A stretch of 64,000 bases of DNA from NCBI RefSeq assembly GCF_014773245.1, contig NZ_JACWMX010000006.1:124001-188000 (forward strand), written 5' to 3'. The stretch is from Mucilaginibacter glaciei (GTDB taxonomy: Bacteria > Bacteroidota > Bacteroidia > Sphingobacteriales > Sphingobacteriaceae). Both the position numbers and the translations under genes were made by a program. Of this stretch, positions 50,981-59,665 are shown piece by piece; the stretch's first letter is position 1, and each line of letters starts with the position of its first letter. Below the pieces are notes generated by a model, which was given only the letters and a program-made list of their open reading frames with translations, did no database searches and had not been told where the DNA came from.

Positions 50981-51154
50981 TTAGTAATTATTGTAGTGAT
51001 GGTCGTTGTAATGGTTACGATCGCGGCCTCTGTCATAGCGGCCATGGTCATCCCTGTCATATCTGCGGTGGCCACGGTTCTCAATCGCGCATCCCCCTAA
51101 GGCTACTGCTCCGAATAACAGGAGCAATGCTAATTTTTTCAAGTCGTTTTTCAT
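50981..51154 (-). CDS. 57-residue His/Arg/Asp-rich lipoprotein
   Basis: This small gene is easy to miss. The minus-strand frame starts MKNDLKKLALLLLFGAVALG and continues with GC at residues 21-22, a good lipobox (LGGC). The 35 residues after Cys22 are very polar, with repeated DR, HH, NY and RYDRD words, and end in HHYNNY. It lies 46 bases upstream of the 85-residue protein on the same strand, so both may be on one transcript. It may be a small envelope or metal-binding lipoprotein; that is a guess from its His content. Confidence 0.7.
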   Translation of the reverse strand: MKNDLKKLALLLLFGAVALGGCAIENRGHRRYDRDDHGRYDRGRDRNHYNDHHYNNY

Positions 51155-51296
51155 GGTAATATTTTTAGTGTGTTTATCTCTGTTGCTTTTATATTAAACT
51201 ACAGCAGCCACACAAAGTTTAGTCCGCAACAGGGCGTATAACTAACTTGTTACAAATAGCAAGATCAGCGGAAATAGACGATTTGCGTTATAACGC

Positions 51297-51941
51297 TTAA
51301 GAGGTACGGCTTATAAATCGGGCAATAGCTACGTAAAATATACTAAAGCAAAAAAATACCAGCATCAGCACCACAATATTCACTAAAACTTTAGGGTAAC
51401 CAAACTTAGCTGCATCTAAAAAAAAGTAAGGATAAAAGCCACTTAGTGCGCCCCGGATAAATATATAAACAAGGTAGGCGGCCGGGTACCACAGCCATCT
51501 AATAGTATCTTTCCAGGTTATTTTGTCTTTTAACACAGCCGTAAGCCAGTATACAATAACTAATACCGGAACAATAAGGTGCACTAACTCATCGCCAAGT
51601 TTAGCCATACCTTTATAGTTAGCCAGCTGGCTTAATAACAAATTATAAACCAGGCTAACAATGCTGATGTAAACGGTTATAGCGGTAACAACCGATGGCT
51701 GGTTAAAAAATTGGTTCTTCCTGATTGGGGTAACCGACGTTATAAAAAGCGAAATGGCCACCAACAGGTTGCTTTGAATAGTAAAAAAGCTAAAAAACTC
51801 AACAAGTGATCCGGCAAGTGTACGACCGTTTGCCAGGAATGCAGGGATGGCCGTACAAAACTGTAGCGCTACACCAAGCAATGCCAGCAATCCAATAATG
51901 CCTGCGCAAACTCTGTATGTTTTAATGTAAGGCCTGCCCAT
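51297..51941 (-). CDS. Pr6Pr family membrane protein
   Basis: A 214-residue integral membrane protein from the ATG at 51941; the frame is open to 51998. It has six hydrophobic segments, and the family pattern is visible: FFTIQSNLLVAISLF at about residues 48-62, DELVHLIVPVLVIVYW near 117-132, and YPYFFLDAAKFGYPKV near 168-183. The family is distantly related to AIG1/FAR-17a proteins, some of which are lipid hydrolases. No function can be assigned here. Confidence 0.85.
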   Translation of the reverse strand: MGRPYIKTYRVCAGIIGLLALLGVALQFCTAIPAFLANGRTLAGSLVEFFSFFTIQSNLLVAISLFITSVTPIRKNQFFNQPSVVTAITVYISIVSLVYNLLLSQLANYKGMAKLGDELVHLIVPVLVIVYWLTAVLKDKITWKDTIRWLWYPAAYLVYIFIRGALSGFYPYFFLDAAKFGYPKVLVNIVVLMLVFFCFSIFYVAIARFISRTS

Positions 51942-52070
51942 ATACTCTAAAAAGCAATAAATATATCCATCTCCTGCTGCTAAACGGCACCTTTGCAATA
52001 AATAGTTTTCTAAAAATGGCTTCGTTCTTTTGCAAACTGTATATTTATAACATCAATATAACAAGCATTT

Positions 52071-52544
52071 ATGACATTTTTGAAAAAAGCAGCCTTAGTT
52101 AAGGCCAACCTTGCTAAAGGCATTATCGCGACAGCAATTTTTTGCGCCCCTCTATTTGGTAATGCCCAGGCAACCTTTAATCATGCGGCTTTATGCTCGC
52201 AAAATTTAAAGTTGAGTAACCAATTTTACACCACCGTACTGCAACTCAAGATAATGCCTAACCCGTTTAAAGATACCGTTCATACCTGGTACAAAATCGG
52301 GCCAAATCTGGCGATGCACGTGATACAGGGTGACTGCCCGAAAGCCGATTACCCGCGTGGTGTGCATTTGTGCTTTAGCGTACCATCAGTAACTAAATTT
52401 ATTGACCACCTTAACGATATGAAAGTCGAATACAGCAACTGGAAAGGCGAAACCGGTAAAGTAGAACGCCGTGTGGATGGCGTTAACCAGGTGTACTTTA
52501 AAGATCCCGACGGGTACCTGATTGAGGTGAACGACGCGAAATAA
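52071..52544 (+). CDS. Exported VOC (glyoxalase-fold) protein
   Basis: A 157-residue VOC-superfamily protein. The beta-alpha-beta-beta-beta units run from FNHAALCSQNL at about residues 35-45 to the terminal DGYLIEVND. The likely metal ligands are His in FNHAAL, His in RGVHLCFS and Glu in LIEVND. Unusually it starts with about 33 residues that look like an export signal (a KKAALVKANLAKGII basic part, then IFCAPLFGNAQ), which would place it in the periplasm. The substrate is unknown. Confidence 0.85.
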   Translation: MTFLKKAALVKANLAKGIIATAIFCAPLFGNAQATFNHAALCSQNLKLSNQFYTTVLQLKIMPNPFKDTVHTWYKIGPNLAMHVIQGDCPKADYPRGVHLCFSVPSVTKFIDHLNDMKVEYSNWKGETGKVERRVDGVNQVYFKDPDGYLIEVNDAK

Positions 52545-52608
52545 TTTCTTAGAACAAATATTTTTTAATTTATACAACCCAGCGGAATAAACCCTCGTAT
52601 ATAACGGT

Positions 52609-52839
52609 ATGCGGGGCTACGTTAATATTCCTGAATCCATCTACTGCAAGGCTTGCAAAACCTGCGGCAGCAGGCCTATTATTGTGTTGGCAGGCCTGAG
52701 TGGTTATGTGGTTAAATGCCCTGCAGATGATACCCATTACCAGACAAAGCCCGGCCTGATAGATATTGAAGATTGGAATATCCATAACACCAAGCTATAC
52801 GATACCGAACCTGATTTGCAGATGATGAAAAGCGTTTGA
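52609..52839 (+). CDS. Small protein with a Cys-knuckle-like motif
   Basis: A 76-residue protein. Cys residues occur in CKACKTCGSRP and again in VVKCPADD, a spacing suited to one zinc site. The end IEDWNIHNTKLYD is polar. The composition and codon use look coding, but I do not recognise a family. It lies 64 bases downstream of the VOC gene on the same strand. Confidence 0.65.
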   Translation: MRGYVNIPESIYCKACKTCGSRPIIVLAGLSGYVVKCPADDTHYQTKPGLIDIEDWNIHNTKLYDTEPDLQMMKSV

Positions 52840-52933
52840 TGCAAAATCCCGCAAAAAATCACCTTACTATTTTAAACTTTCCGCTTTTATCCCTGTCAGA
52901 ATAAACAGAAATACAATCATCAATCTGTTTACT

Positions 52934-53086
52934 ATGAAAGCGATAACCACTAAAATAAAAAACGACCTTTATCATGTATTTGTTAAAGGCGACTCGGACA
53001 AAGTAGCACAAGCAAGGGTATTTGCCGTACTGGCCGTACCGTTCTTTGCGGTACTGTTCGCCTTTGGGCAGGCTCTTGTTTACTAA
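52934..53086 (+). CDS. 50-residue small membrane protein
   Basis: A short frame with a basic, soluble start (MKAITTKIKNDLYHVFVKGD) and one hydrophobic helix at about residues 29-48 (VFAVLAVPFFAVLFAFGQAL), ending in VY. The charge pattern and the clean gap around it suggest a real small membrane protein. It has no terminator behind it and is followed by the promoter of the HAD gene. Confidence 0.6.
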   Translation: MKAITTKIKNDLYHVFVKGDSDKVAQARVFAVLAVPFFAVLFAFGQALVY

Positions 53087-53160
53087 AACATTAATTAAGC
53101 GGATATTGCGAATCAAGGATCAATTTTTATCCATCGTTCCCCTCCTTCCAAATAAACGTT

Positions 53161-53168
53161 TACTTTTG
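53161..53168 (+). promoter_or_regulatory. TAnnTTTG promoter box of the second HAD gene
   Basis: TACTTTTG is a perfect match, 17 bases before the ATG at 53186. It predicts a leader of about 11-13 bases. Confidence 0.5.
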
Positions 53169-53185
53169 CGCCACAATACGCAGCA

Positions 53186-53830
53186 ATGGATAGTTTACAC
53201 GATAAATACGACAGTATAATTTTTGATCTGGACGGCACCCTTTGGGACAGCACCGACACCATAACGAGTGCATGGCAGGCGGCCTTAAATCAGGCCCCTT
53301 ACATGAAGGATGAAGTAATGACTAGCGAACGTGTGCGTTCCATCACTGGGATGACCTATGATAAGATCTTTGAAACACTTTTCCCGTTTTTAAATGATGC
53401 GCAACGTGCCGAGGTTAAACAGCTCTGCTCGGTAAGCGAACTGGAAATTCTACATAAGCAAGGCGGTACACTTTACCCCCTTTTGAAAGAAACCCTCAAC
53501 TACCTGGGCAAAAAATACAAATTATACATTGTAAGCAATTGCCAGAGCGGTTATATCGAACTGTTTTTAGATCTGAACCAGATGCACCCGCATTTTTTGG
53601 CGCACCAGTGTTTTGGTACCAAGGGCAACCCTAAGGCCGATAATATTAAGGATATTGTGAACGACCATAACCTTAAGGCCCCGGTGTATGTTGGCGATAC
53701 CATGGGCGATTATGAAGCGGCTGCCAAAGCAGGTGTACCGTTCATCTTCGCATCCTACGGGTTTGGCGTTGTTGAAAGCGGACAGGTGGCTACAATTGAT
53801 AACTTTGCCGATCTGACGATTATTCTATAA
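53186..53830 (+). CDS. HAD family phosphatase, copy 2
   Basis: A 214-residue hydrolase paralogous to the protein at 27032-27664. Motif I is FDLDGTLWDS (nucleophile Asp14 region), motif II IVSNCQSG, and motif IV VGDTMGDYEAAAKAG, followed by VPFIFASYGFG. The cap domain resembles phosphoglycolate or beta-phosphoglucomutase relatives. The two copies share gene length and motif spacing, so they derive from one ancestor but now sit 26 kb apart. The substrate is unknown. Confidence 0.88.
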   Translation: MDSLHDKYDSIIFDLDGTLWDSTDTITSAWQAALNQAPYMKDEVMTSERVRSITGMTYDKIFETLFPFLNDAQRAEVKQLCSVSELEILHKQGGTLYPLLKETLNYLGKKYKLYIVSNCQSGYIELFLDLNQMHPHFLAHQCFGTKGNPKADNIKDIVNDHNLKAPVYVGDTMGDYEAAAKAGVPFIFASYGFGVVESGQVATIDNFADLTIIL

Positions 53831-53928
53831 GGAAATAGCAATACTGGCGCACGCCTGTGGCGTGTAACTCAACAGCTTTTTTGATACGTAAACACCAATT
53901 GTCGCTTTACCCGCAAGCAACACCGTTT

Positions 53929-54582
53929 TTACCAGGATATGGCCGGTGCTTCACAAATAAATTTACCCTGTTCCAGTATATCTACCGTAAAATTAGCCAC
54001 GGCAGCACGGCTTATTAAAAGCGAGAGTTTTTGATTGTTACTTAAACTAACTACAACTGGTTTTTTTGCTGCAGAATTGATTAGCGCTGCCGGCCTGATC
54101 GCCGTCCACTGCAGGCCAGACTGCATTAAGAGATGTTCCTGGCGTTCATGATCCATGTAGCCATACTTGATGTTACTGTTCTCTATCAGCCACTTAAACC
54201 ACAAGGGGATATCCTTTCGCGTATCGCTCGTACCCCACGCAGATAATACAATTACCCGCCTGAGATCAAATTGAGGTGCTATGGCAATTATTTTACTGAT
54301 CGTATCCGACATCAGCGTTTTGGGTGTACGCAATGCCGACCACGGAAATTCGCTTTTACGGGAGATGTTTAACGCGCTAACTACAGCCTGGCAGCCATGT
54401 AAAGCTTCTTTAAGGAGGTTGTCATCTAATGTCAATCCCTCAAAAACAGTAAGCGAGGCATGTGCGATATTGACTTTAGCCTTATCCCTTACTATCAAAT
54501 GAACAGTATGCCCCTGATCTAACAGTTGCTTTACTATCAGCTTCCCGGTGCGCCCCGTGCCCCCTAAAAGCAATACGTTCAT
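53929..54582 (-). CDS. NAD(P)H-binding, atypical SDR protein
   Basis: A 217-residue NmrA/NAD(P)-binding-type protein. The dinucleotide motif GGTGRTG is at residues 7-13, followed by KLIVKQLLDQGHTVHLIVRD. VVSALNIS near residue 69 and VIVLSAWG near 115 are the later Rossmann strands, and a basic helical C-terminus follows. The usual YxxxK pair is replaced by KYGYMDHERQE, as often in atypical SDRs. It is likely a flavin or quinone reductase or a redox sensor. The ROK gene ends 27 bases upstream on the same strand. Confidence 0.85.
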   Translation of the reverse strand: MNVLLLGGTGRTGKLIVKQLLDQGHTVHLIVRDKAKVNIAHASLTVFEGLTLDDNLLKEALHGCQAVVSALNISRKSEFPWSALRTPKTLMSDTISKIIAIAPQFDLRRVIVLSAWGTSDTRKDIPLWFKWLIENSNIKYGYMDHERQEHLLMQSGLQWTAIRPAALINSAAKKPVVVSLSNNQKLSLLISRAAVANFTVDILEQGKFICEAPAISW

Positions 54583-54609
54583 TTATTGATATTTAAAAAA
54601 TTAAAGCAA

Positions 54610-55806
54610 TTACCCTTTCATTTCCTTATCAAAATTCTCCATCACCAATACCGCCGCGCCAATAAGCTCGGCATCAAAACCTAAAGAGGATATTAATAAC
54701 TCGGTACCCGATGATAGGCGGGGGATGCAATATTTATGCAGGGCCTGCTGTATGGGCGCAAGCAATATCTTGCCCACTTTAGCACCCCGGCCGCTCAGTA
54801 CAATGTTGGCCGGGTTCATGATATGGATCAGGATGGCCAGCGCTTTACCTATTTTGTAACCCGCGTCTGAAAGTAGTTCGAGTGCAAACTGGTCGCCCTG
54901 GTTGGCAGCATCCATCAGCGAATCACCCATTAATTTCGATTGTCCGTTATGCGGTTTCAGGCTGGTTACCCGGCCTTGTTTAATGCCCTCTTCGGCTTTT
55001 TTGGCCACTACCAGCAGAGATGCCTCTGCCTCCAGGCAACCACGTTTTCCGCATTCACATAAATCCCCGTCTTCAGACAATGGGATGTGGCTCAACTCGC
55101 CTGCAAAACCGTTGTACCCGCGAAAGATTTTCCCGTCGATGATCATACCCAAGCCTATACCCCAGCCAATATTAATTACCATCACCTCCTGCTGCGAGCG
55201 GGCAATACCAAATTTTTGCTCGGCAAGGGCTATCAAACTACTGTCGTTATCAATGTAGGAATTAATGCCTGTTGCCCTGGTAATATATTCACTCAGGCTT
55301 TGGCCATCGGCATCCATATAAGTATAGTTAATACCTTCAGCTGCGTTGATAAAGCCGGGCATTCCTATACCAATACCCGCTATTTTGCCTTTATCAATAC
55401 CGCTATCTTCAACATAGGTGTTTAGATGGCTTATCAATTGAGGCAATGCACTTTCGTTATCGGCCAGTTTCAACTCCACTGTAGCCAGGTCGGCCACCGG
55501 CTTATTATGCAGATCAACCAGTTGAATGCGTGCCGACAACTGATCCATCGCTACGGCCAAAATAAACATGGCGCGCGCGTTGATAGCGTACATTAAGGGA
55601 CGCCTGCCACCGCTTGATGGTGCGTACCCCTGCTCAACTACAAAACCTTCCTTTATAAGTTCGTTAACTGCCTTAGCGATAGATGGGATGCTTTTATCGA
55701 AAAGTTCGCTTAACTCGGCACATGACATCGCTTTATCAAAGTACAGCCGCTTAACGATCATGTTTTTTAACCAGCTGCCCTTAACATTATTACTTTTTAG
55801 TTCCAT
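54610..55806 (-). CDS. ROK family transcriptional regulator
   Basis: A 398-residue ROK protein of the NagC/XylR type. Residues about 10-70 form a winged helix-turn-helix (LSELFDKSIPSIAKAVNELIKEGFV). The sugar-kinase-like domain follows, with VINIGWGIGLGMIIDGKIFRG, the GELSHIPL segment and the ROK zinc motif CECGKRGCLE. It probably represses a sugar gene and responds to a sugar or phospho-sugar. No sugar kinase or uptake gene is adjacent, so its target is not obvious. Confidence 0.9.
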   Translation of the reverse strand: MELKSNNVKGSWLKNMIVKRLYFDKAMSCAELSELFDKSIPSIAKAVNELIKEGFVVEQGYAPSSGGRRPLMYAINARAMFILAVAMDQLSARIQLVDLHNKPVADLATVELKLADNESALPQLISHLNTYVEDSGIDKGKIAGIGIGMPGFINAAEGINYTYMDADGQSLSEYITRATGINSYIDNDSSLIALAEQKFGIARSQQEVMVINIGWGIGLGMIIDGKIFRGYNGFAGELSHIPLSEDGDLCECGKRGCLEAEASLLVVAKKAEEGIKQGRVTSLKPHNGQSKLMGDSLMDAANQGDQFALELLSDAGYKIGKALAILIHIMNPANIVLSGRGAKVGKILLAPIQQALHKYCIPRLSSGTELLISSLGFDAELIGAAVLVMENFDKEMKG

Positions 55807-55946
55807 TAAGAATATTTTATGCCCGGTAGAATTTTTAGGGCATCAATTATTTGTTAAAATTAAAAATAATGCTGCAAAGTACAACATCAGTGTTTACTAT
55901 ACACTGGCCACAAGGTTAAATTTCGCTTGTATTGCGTGATGTGCTT

Positions 55947-56408
55947 TCATAACCCCATTCGCATAACCAGCATGTGACTTCCGAAACCAAATTTTTCATA
56001 CGCCGTAATGGCGCTCTCGTTGGCATTGTAAACTTCAAGGCGTAACTCACTAATACCGTTGGCTGCGGCCCAGTTTTTTAGTGCCGATAATATTAATCCA
56101 TTTACGCCTTTTCCGCGGTATTGTTGCAATACGTACATAAAGCCCAGATAGGCATGCTGCCGGTGGCGCAGTTCGGGTTTGGAATTTTCGATGCGTGCAT
56201 ACCCGCTGCCAATCACTTCGCCGTCCAATTCGGCAACCAGGAGCTGAATATGCGGGTCAACGATCAAGTCCTCAATATCGTAGTAGGTCACATTATCGGG
56301 CCTGATAGTCGGATCGAATGACCGCTCGGCAGTAACCACCCCTTGCTCAAACTGACGCAGGGTGTCCAGATCCTTTATTTCGGCCGGGCGGATCTTTATA
56401 TTTTTCAT
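55947..56408 (-). CDS. GNAT family N-acetyltransferase
   Basis: A 153-residue acetyltransferase. Motif A is LGFMYVLQQYRGKGVNGLILSALKNW at about residues 88-113, with the QYRGKG loop that binds the acetyl-CoA pyrophosphate. The C-terminal LEVYNANESAITAYEKFGF is motif B. The acceptor is unknown. It is separated from the DUF695-type gene upstream by 32 bases on the same strand. Confidence 0.88.
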   Translation of the reverse strand: MKNIKIRPAEIKDLDTLRQFEQGVVTAERSFDPTIRPDNVTYYDIEDLIVDPHIQLLVAELDGEVIGSGYARIENSKPELRHRQHAYLGFMYVLQQYRGKGVNGLILSALKNWAAANGISELRLEVYNANESAITAYEKFGFGSHMLVMRMGL

Positions 56409-56440
56409 AAATTAACTGGGTTTAAAGCACCGAAAAACAG

Positions 56441-56902
56441 TTATTGAACCGTGGAATTATCTTCATATCTTTCAATCAAGCCAAAATATTCTTTCCATTC
56501 CGGGTCTTCCTTATGGGTTATGCTGATATCAAAATCGGTAAAGGTGTTAATTACTTCTTGCATACGCTGCTCTGCCTCGTGGCTATCCTGCGTGTACCAA
56601 ACCCACCGGCGGGTACCCTGGCTGGTATAAACAAATACCAAGATACTCTGGTTGTCGTCGGCAAAGGTAAAGCCAAGGGCTTCTTCCAGTTCTTCCATCC
56701 CGGTTTGCTCGCCGCTCGATGGCATATAAGCCCCGTCGCCGGTATCATCATATAGCCAGTCCAGATCGATACGGGTTTGGTATTTGCTGGAATCGATAAA
56801 ACCTTGCAGGTTTGGCCGGTAGCGCACCATTACAGTGGTACCGGTTTTGTCCATACCGTCGCCTCCTAACCAGCTATTGTCTAATTTTAATTTATCAGCC
56901 AT
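56441..56902 (-). CDS. DUF695-like protein
   Basis: A 153-residue acidic soluble protein. The pattern VMVRYRPNLQGF at the start, MEELEEALGFTFADDNQSILVFVYTSQGTRRWVWYT in the middle and the helix with HEAEQRMQEVIN after it fits the DUF695 family. No signal peptide or metal motif is present. Function unknown. It may be cotranscribed with the GNAT gene downstream. Confidence 0.75.
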   Translation of the reverse strand: MADKLKLDNSWLGGDGMDKTGTTVMVRYRPNLQGFIDSSKYQTRIDLDWLYDDTGDGAYMPSSGEQTGMEELEEALGFTFADDNQSILVFVYTSQGTRRWVWYTQDSHEAEQRMQEVINTFTDFDISITHKEDPEWKEYFGLIERYEDNSTVQ

Positions 56903-56998
56903 ATTATCGTAACAGTTTTAAATAGGAAAGGTTACGGCAGTATTACAGACAAGCCATCCACGCTTTACTTATAACTTTATACTTTTAGCTCCAAACCC

Positions 56999-59395
56999 CT
57001 ACTCCACGGTAAAAGTCTTTTTCAGCTTAATATCTTCTGACGACTGGCCTATCCATACCTGGAAGGTGCCAGGCTCAACCGTCCAGTTCATGTTTTTATC
57101 CAGCAAGGCCAGGTCGTCCGGGTGCAGGGTAAACCTTACGGTTTTCTTTTCGCCGGGGTTGAGGGTTATGCGTTCAAAACCGCGCAGGTCATATTCATAA
57201 GTGGTAACCGTGCTGACATCATCTTTCAGATAAAGCTGCACCACATCGTCGCCTTTGCGCTGGCCGGTATTGGTAACATCAACCGTTACGGTAACATCGC
57301 CCTGCGAGTTACCTTTTTCGGGCGATACCATTAAATTACTGTATTCGAATTGAGTATAACTCAAGCCGTAGCCAAACGGATACAGTGCGCCATTTATGCT
57401 TGTTTTACCCCAGCTGTTAGGGCCACTTTGGCCGGCCTGTGAGTTTGGTTTAAACGGAAAGTTAAACTCAATTTGCCCGGTAGTTTTAGGGAAGGTAATA
57501 GGCAATTTACCGCCGGGGTTATTATCACCAAAAAGGGTTTCGGCAATTACCTGGCCGCTTTGCACACTCGGAAACCAAGCCTCTAAAATGGCAGGCACAT
57601 ACTTATTTTCCCAGTTGATAGTTAGCGGCTGGCCGTTTATCATGACCATAACAACCGGTTTACCCGTGGCCTGCAGGGCCTGAATCAGCTTTAACTGGCG
57701 GCCGGGCAGGTTAAGGCCGGTGCGGCTCAGGCTCTCTCCCACCCTATCCACATCCTCGCCTACCACGGCTATGATCACGTCAGATTCCTTTGCACGCTCA
57801 ATGGTGTTGTCGATCTCCCGTTGCTCGGCATCGGTTAGGGGAGTTTCGATGATCTCGCTTTCGGGCCAGGTGGCATCAACAATATCACAGCCTTTGGTAT
57901 ATATCACCAGGCCTTTACCGTCCATATAGTTTTTTATCCCGTCTAACACACTCGTCATTTTATTATGCGACGGGCCGTAGCGGCTAATAGTGTAATTGGT
58001 TTCGGCAGCCAGCGGGCCGGTTACCAAAATACGGGGGTATTTTTTCACATCTAACGGCAGCAGGTTGTTCTCATTCTTTAACAACACCATACTCTCGCGG
58101 TTCATCTGCAGGCTCATGGCGGCGTCGGCTTTGGTATGCACTACTTTATCAGCCGCTTTTGGGTCCTTTACATAAGGGTAATCAAACAGCCCTAACCTGA
58201 ACTTTACCCTAAGCACATCGCCCACCCTCGCGTCGATAGTTTTCATGCTGATCCTGTTCTCTTTGATCAGCTCACGCAACGGTAATATAAAAGTTTGCGG
58301 CGGGGTAAAGTTGGTGCGCACATTTAATCCGGCCTCTACTGCCTGGCGTACGGCGTCTTTATAATCGGCGGCTACCTTGTGTTTAGAATAAATGTATTCC
58401 ACCGCCTCACTATCGCTTACCACATACCCGTCAAAACCGAATTGCTGGCGCAGCAGTTGCGTTAAAAAGTAGTAACTGCCTGTTACAGGCACACCATCAT
58501 AATCGTTATAGCTGCTCATTACGCCCATTGGGTGCGCCTCTTGAATCACCCGGCGAAACGGGTACAGGTAAACCTGGTGCATTTCGCGCGGAGCCACATG
58601 CGGGTCGGTACGGGCGCTGCCGTCACGGCCCCCCTTGGGGATACTGTATACAGCATAATGTTTAAGGGTTGATGCAACCCCCTCTTCCTGGATGCCTAAT
58701 ACCATCTGTTTGCCCATCTCCGCTATCAGAAAGGGGTTTTCGCCGTAGCATTCCACTACGCGGCCCCAGCGTTGGTCACGGGCGGGGTCTAATATGGGGG
58801 CATACACGTTAGTGTAACCGAGGGCTTTAGCCTCGCGGCCAACGGTTTGGCCCGCGCGGCGTACCAATTGTTTATCCCAGGTACTACCGATGCCTATCGG
58901 CGCGGGCAAAGGGGTGGCACGATCATGATTTAACCCATGGATACCCTCGTTTGTAAAATCAACCGGGATACCCATGCGGGTTTCCTCAACAAACCACTTT
59001 TGAATGGTGTTGATAGCCGAGGCATGCTTGCTGTACGGGAAGGAATATTGGGTGGGGGCGTCGTCCGTATGCGAGGTAAGGTTGTTGAGCTCCTCGTCTA
59101 TATTGGCTATCCCATCTTTCCAAACCTCAGTTTTCCAGCGGTCGGTCGGCATCTCATCTTTAAGCACACGCTTGTATCCGTAAAGGGTTGCCATCTGGCA
59201 GGTTTTCTCGTCAACTGTCATCTGGCTCAGCAAGTCGGCAACGCGCTTATCAGTTGTTTGTTTAGGATCTTCAAAAACGTCCATACGGCCATTTTTGTTA
59301 AAATCTACCCAACCCTTATGGTATATGTTTGTTTTTTGTGCCGAAGCGGTAACGCTCACCACAAGCAAGGGCAATAACAACGTAAATTTCTTCAT
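56999..59395 (-). CDS. Glycoside hydrolase family 3 enzyme
   Basis: A 798-residue exported beta-glycosidase (signal peptide 1-20, ending ASAQ). Directly after it is an EF-hand-like DFNKNGRMDVFED (31-43). The GH3 N-terminal barrel carries the nucleophile Asp328 in GYVVSDSEAV, and the C-terminal alpha/beta sandwich follows from about residue 430, with VVGEDVDRVGESLSRTGLNLPG, then a fibronectin III-like domain (VTVDVTNTGQRKGDDVVQLY). Beta-glucosidase or beta-xylosidase activity is likely. Like the GH16 gene it is not next to SusC/SusD. A TATATTTG box precedes it. Confidence 0.93.
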   Translation of the reverse strand: MKKFTLLLPLLVVSVTASAQKTNIYHKGWVDFNKNGRMDVFEDPKQTTDKRVADLLSQMTVDEKTCQMATLYGYKRVLKDEMPTDRWKTEVWKDGIANIDEELNNLTSHTDDAPTQYSFPYSKHASAINTIQKWFVEETRMGIPVDFTNEGIHGLNHDRATPLPAPIGIGSTWDKQLVRRAGQTVGREAKALGYTNVYAPILDPARDQRWGRVVECYGENPFLIAEMGKQMVLGIQEEGVASTLKHYAVYSIPKGGRDGSARTDPHVAPREMHQVYLYPFRRVIQEAHPMGVMSSYNDYDGVPVTGSYYFLTQLLRQQFGFDGYVVSDSEAVEYIYSKHKVAADYKDAVRQAVEAGLNVRTNFTPPQTFILPLRELIKENRISMKTIDARVGDVLRVKFRLGLFDYPYVKDPKAADKVVHTKADAAMSLQMNRESMVLLKNENNLLPLDVKKYPRILVTGPLAAETNYTISRYGPSHNKMTSVLDGIKNYMDGKGLVIYTKGCDIVDATWPESEIIETPLTDAEQREIDNTIERAKESDVIIAVVGEDVDRVGESLSRTGLNLPGRQLKLIQALQATGKPVVMVMINGQPLTINWENKYVPAILEAWFPSVQSGQVIAETLFGDNNPGGKLPITFPKTTGQIEFNFPFKPNSQAGQSGPNSWGKTSINGALYPFGYGLSYTQFEYSNLMVSPEKGNSQGDVTVTVDVTNTGQRKGDDVVQLYLKDDVSTVTTYEYDLRGFERITLNPGEKKTVRFTLHPDDLALLDKNMNWTVEPGTFQVWIGQSSEDIKLKKTFTVE

Positions 59396-59426
59396 AAAGA
59401 GAGGTTTGTATAGGAGGTTTACTTTT

Positions 59427-59434
59427 CAAATATA
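59427..59434 (-). promoter_or_regulatory. TAnnTTTG promoter box of the GH3 gene
   Basis: On the minus strand it reads TATATTTG, 31 bases before the ATG. No -33 TTG is seen at the right distance. Confidence 0.45.
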
Positions 59435-59665
59435 TCAGAAACCAGTGATACATACAGGCCAGACTACTTTTGAATACGACAACGTTTGCGAATGCACCCT
59501 GGTTTAATTGATGTAGTTAAATAAAAAGGTGCAATATTTACAAATCTTACAGCATAGCAAATAGCTATAAACCAAATGTGTGCAGGCTATTGCTTTTGTA
59601 ATTACTAAGTCATAAATTGGCATTAAGATTGTAACCGATATACTAACAGGCAAGCTATAATTTTT

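Noticed and set aside
53850..53885. Terminator after the second HAD gene
   Set aside because: CACGCC-TGT-GGCGTG is a good hairpin, but the T run lies 12 bases further on, so it is not a normal Rho-independent terminator.
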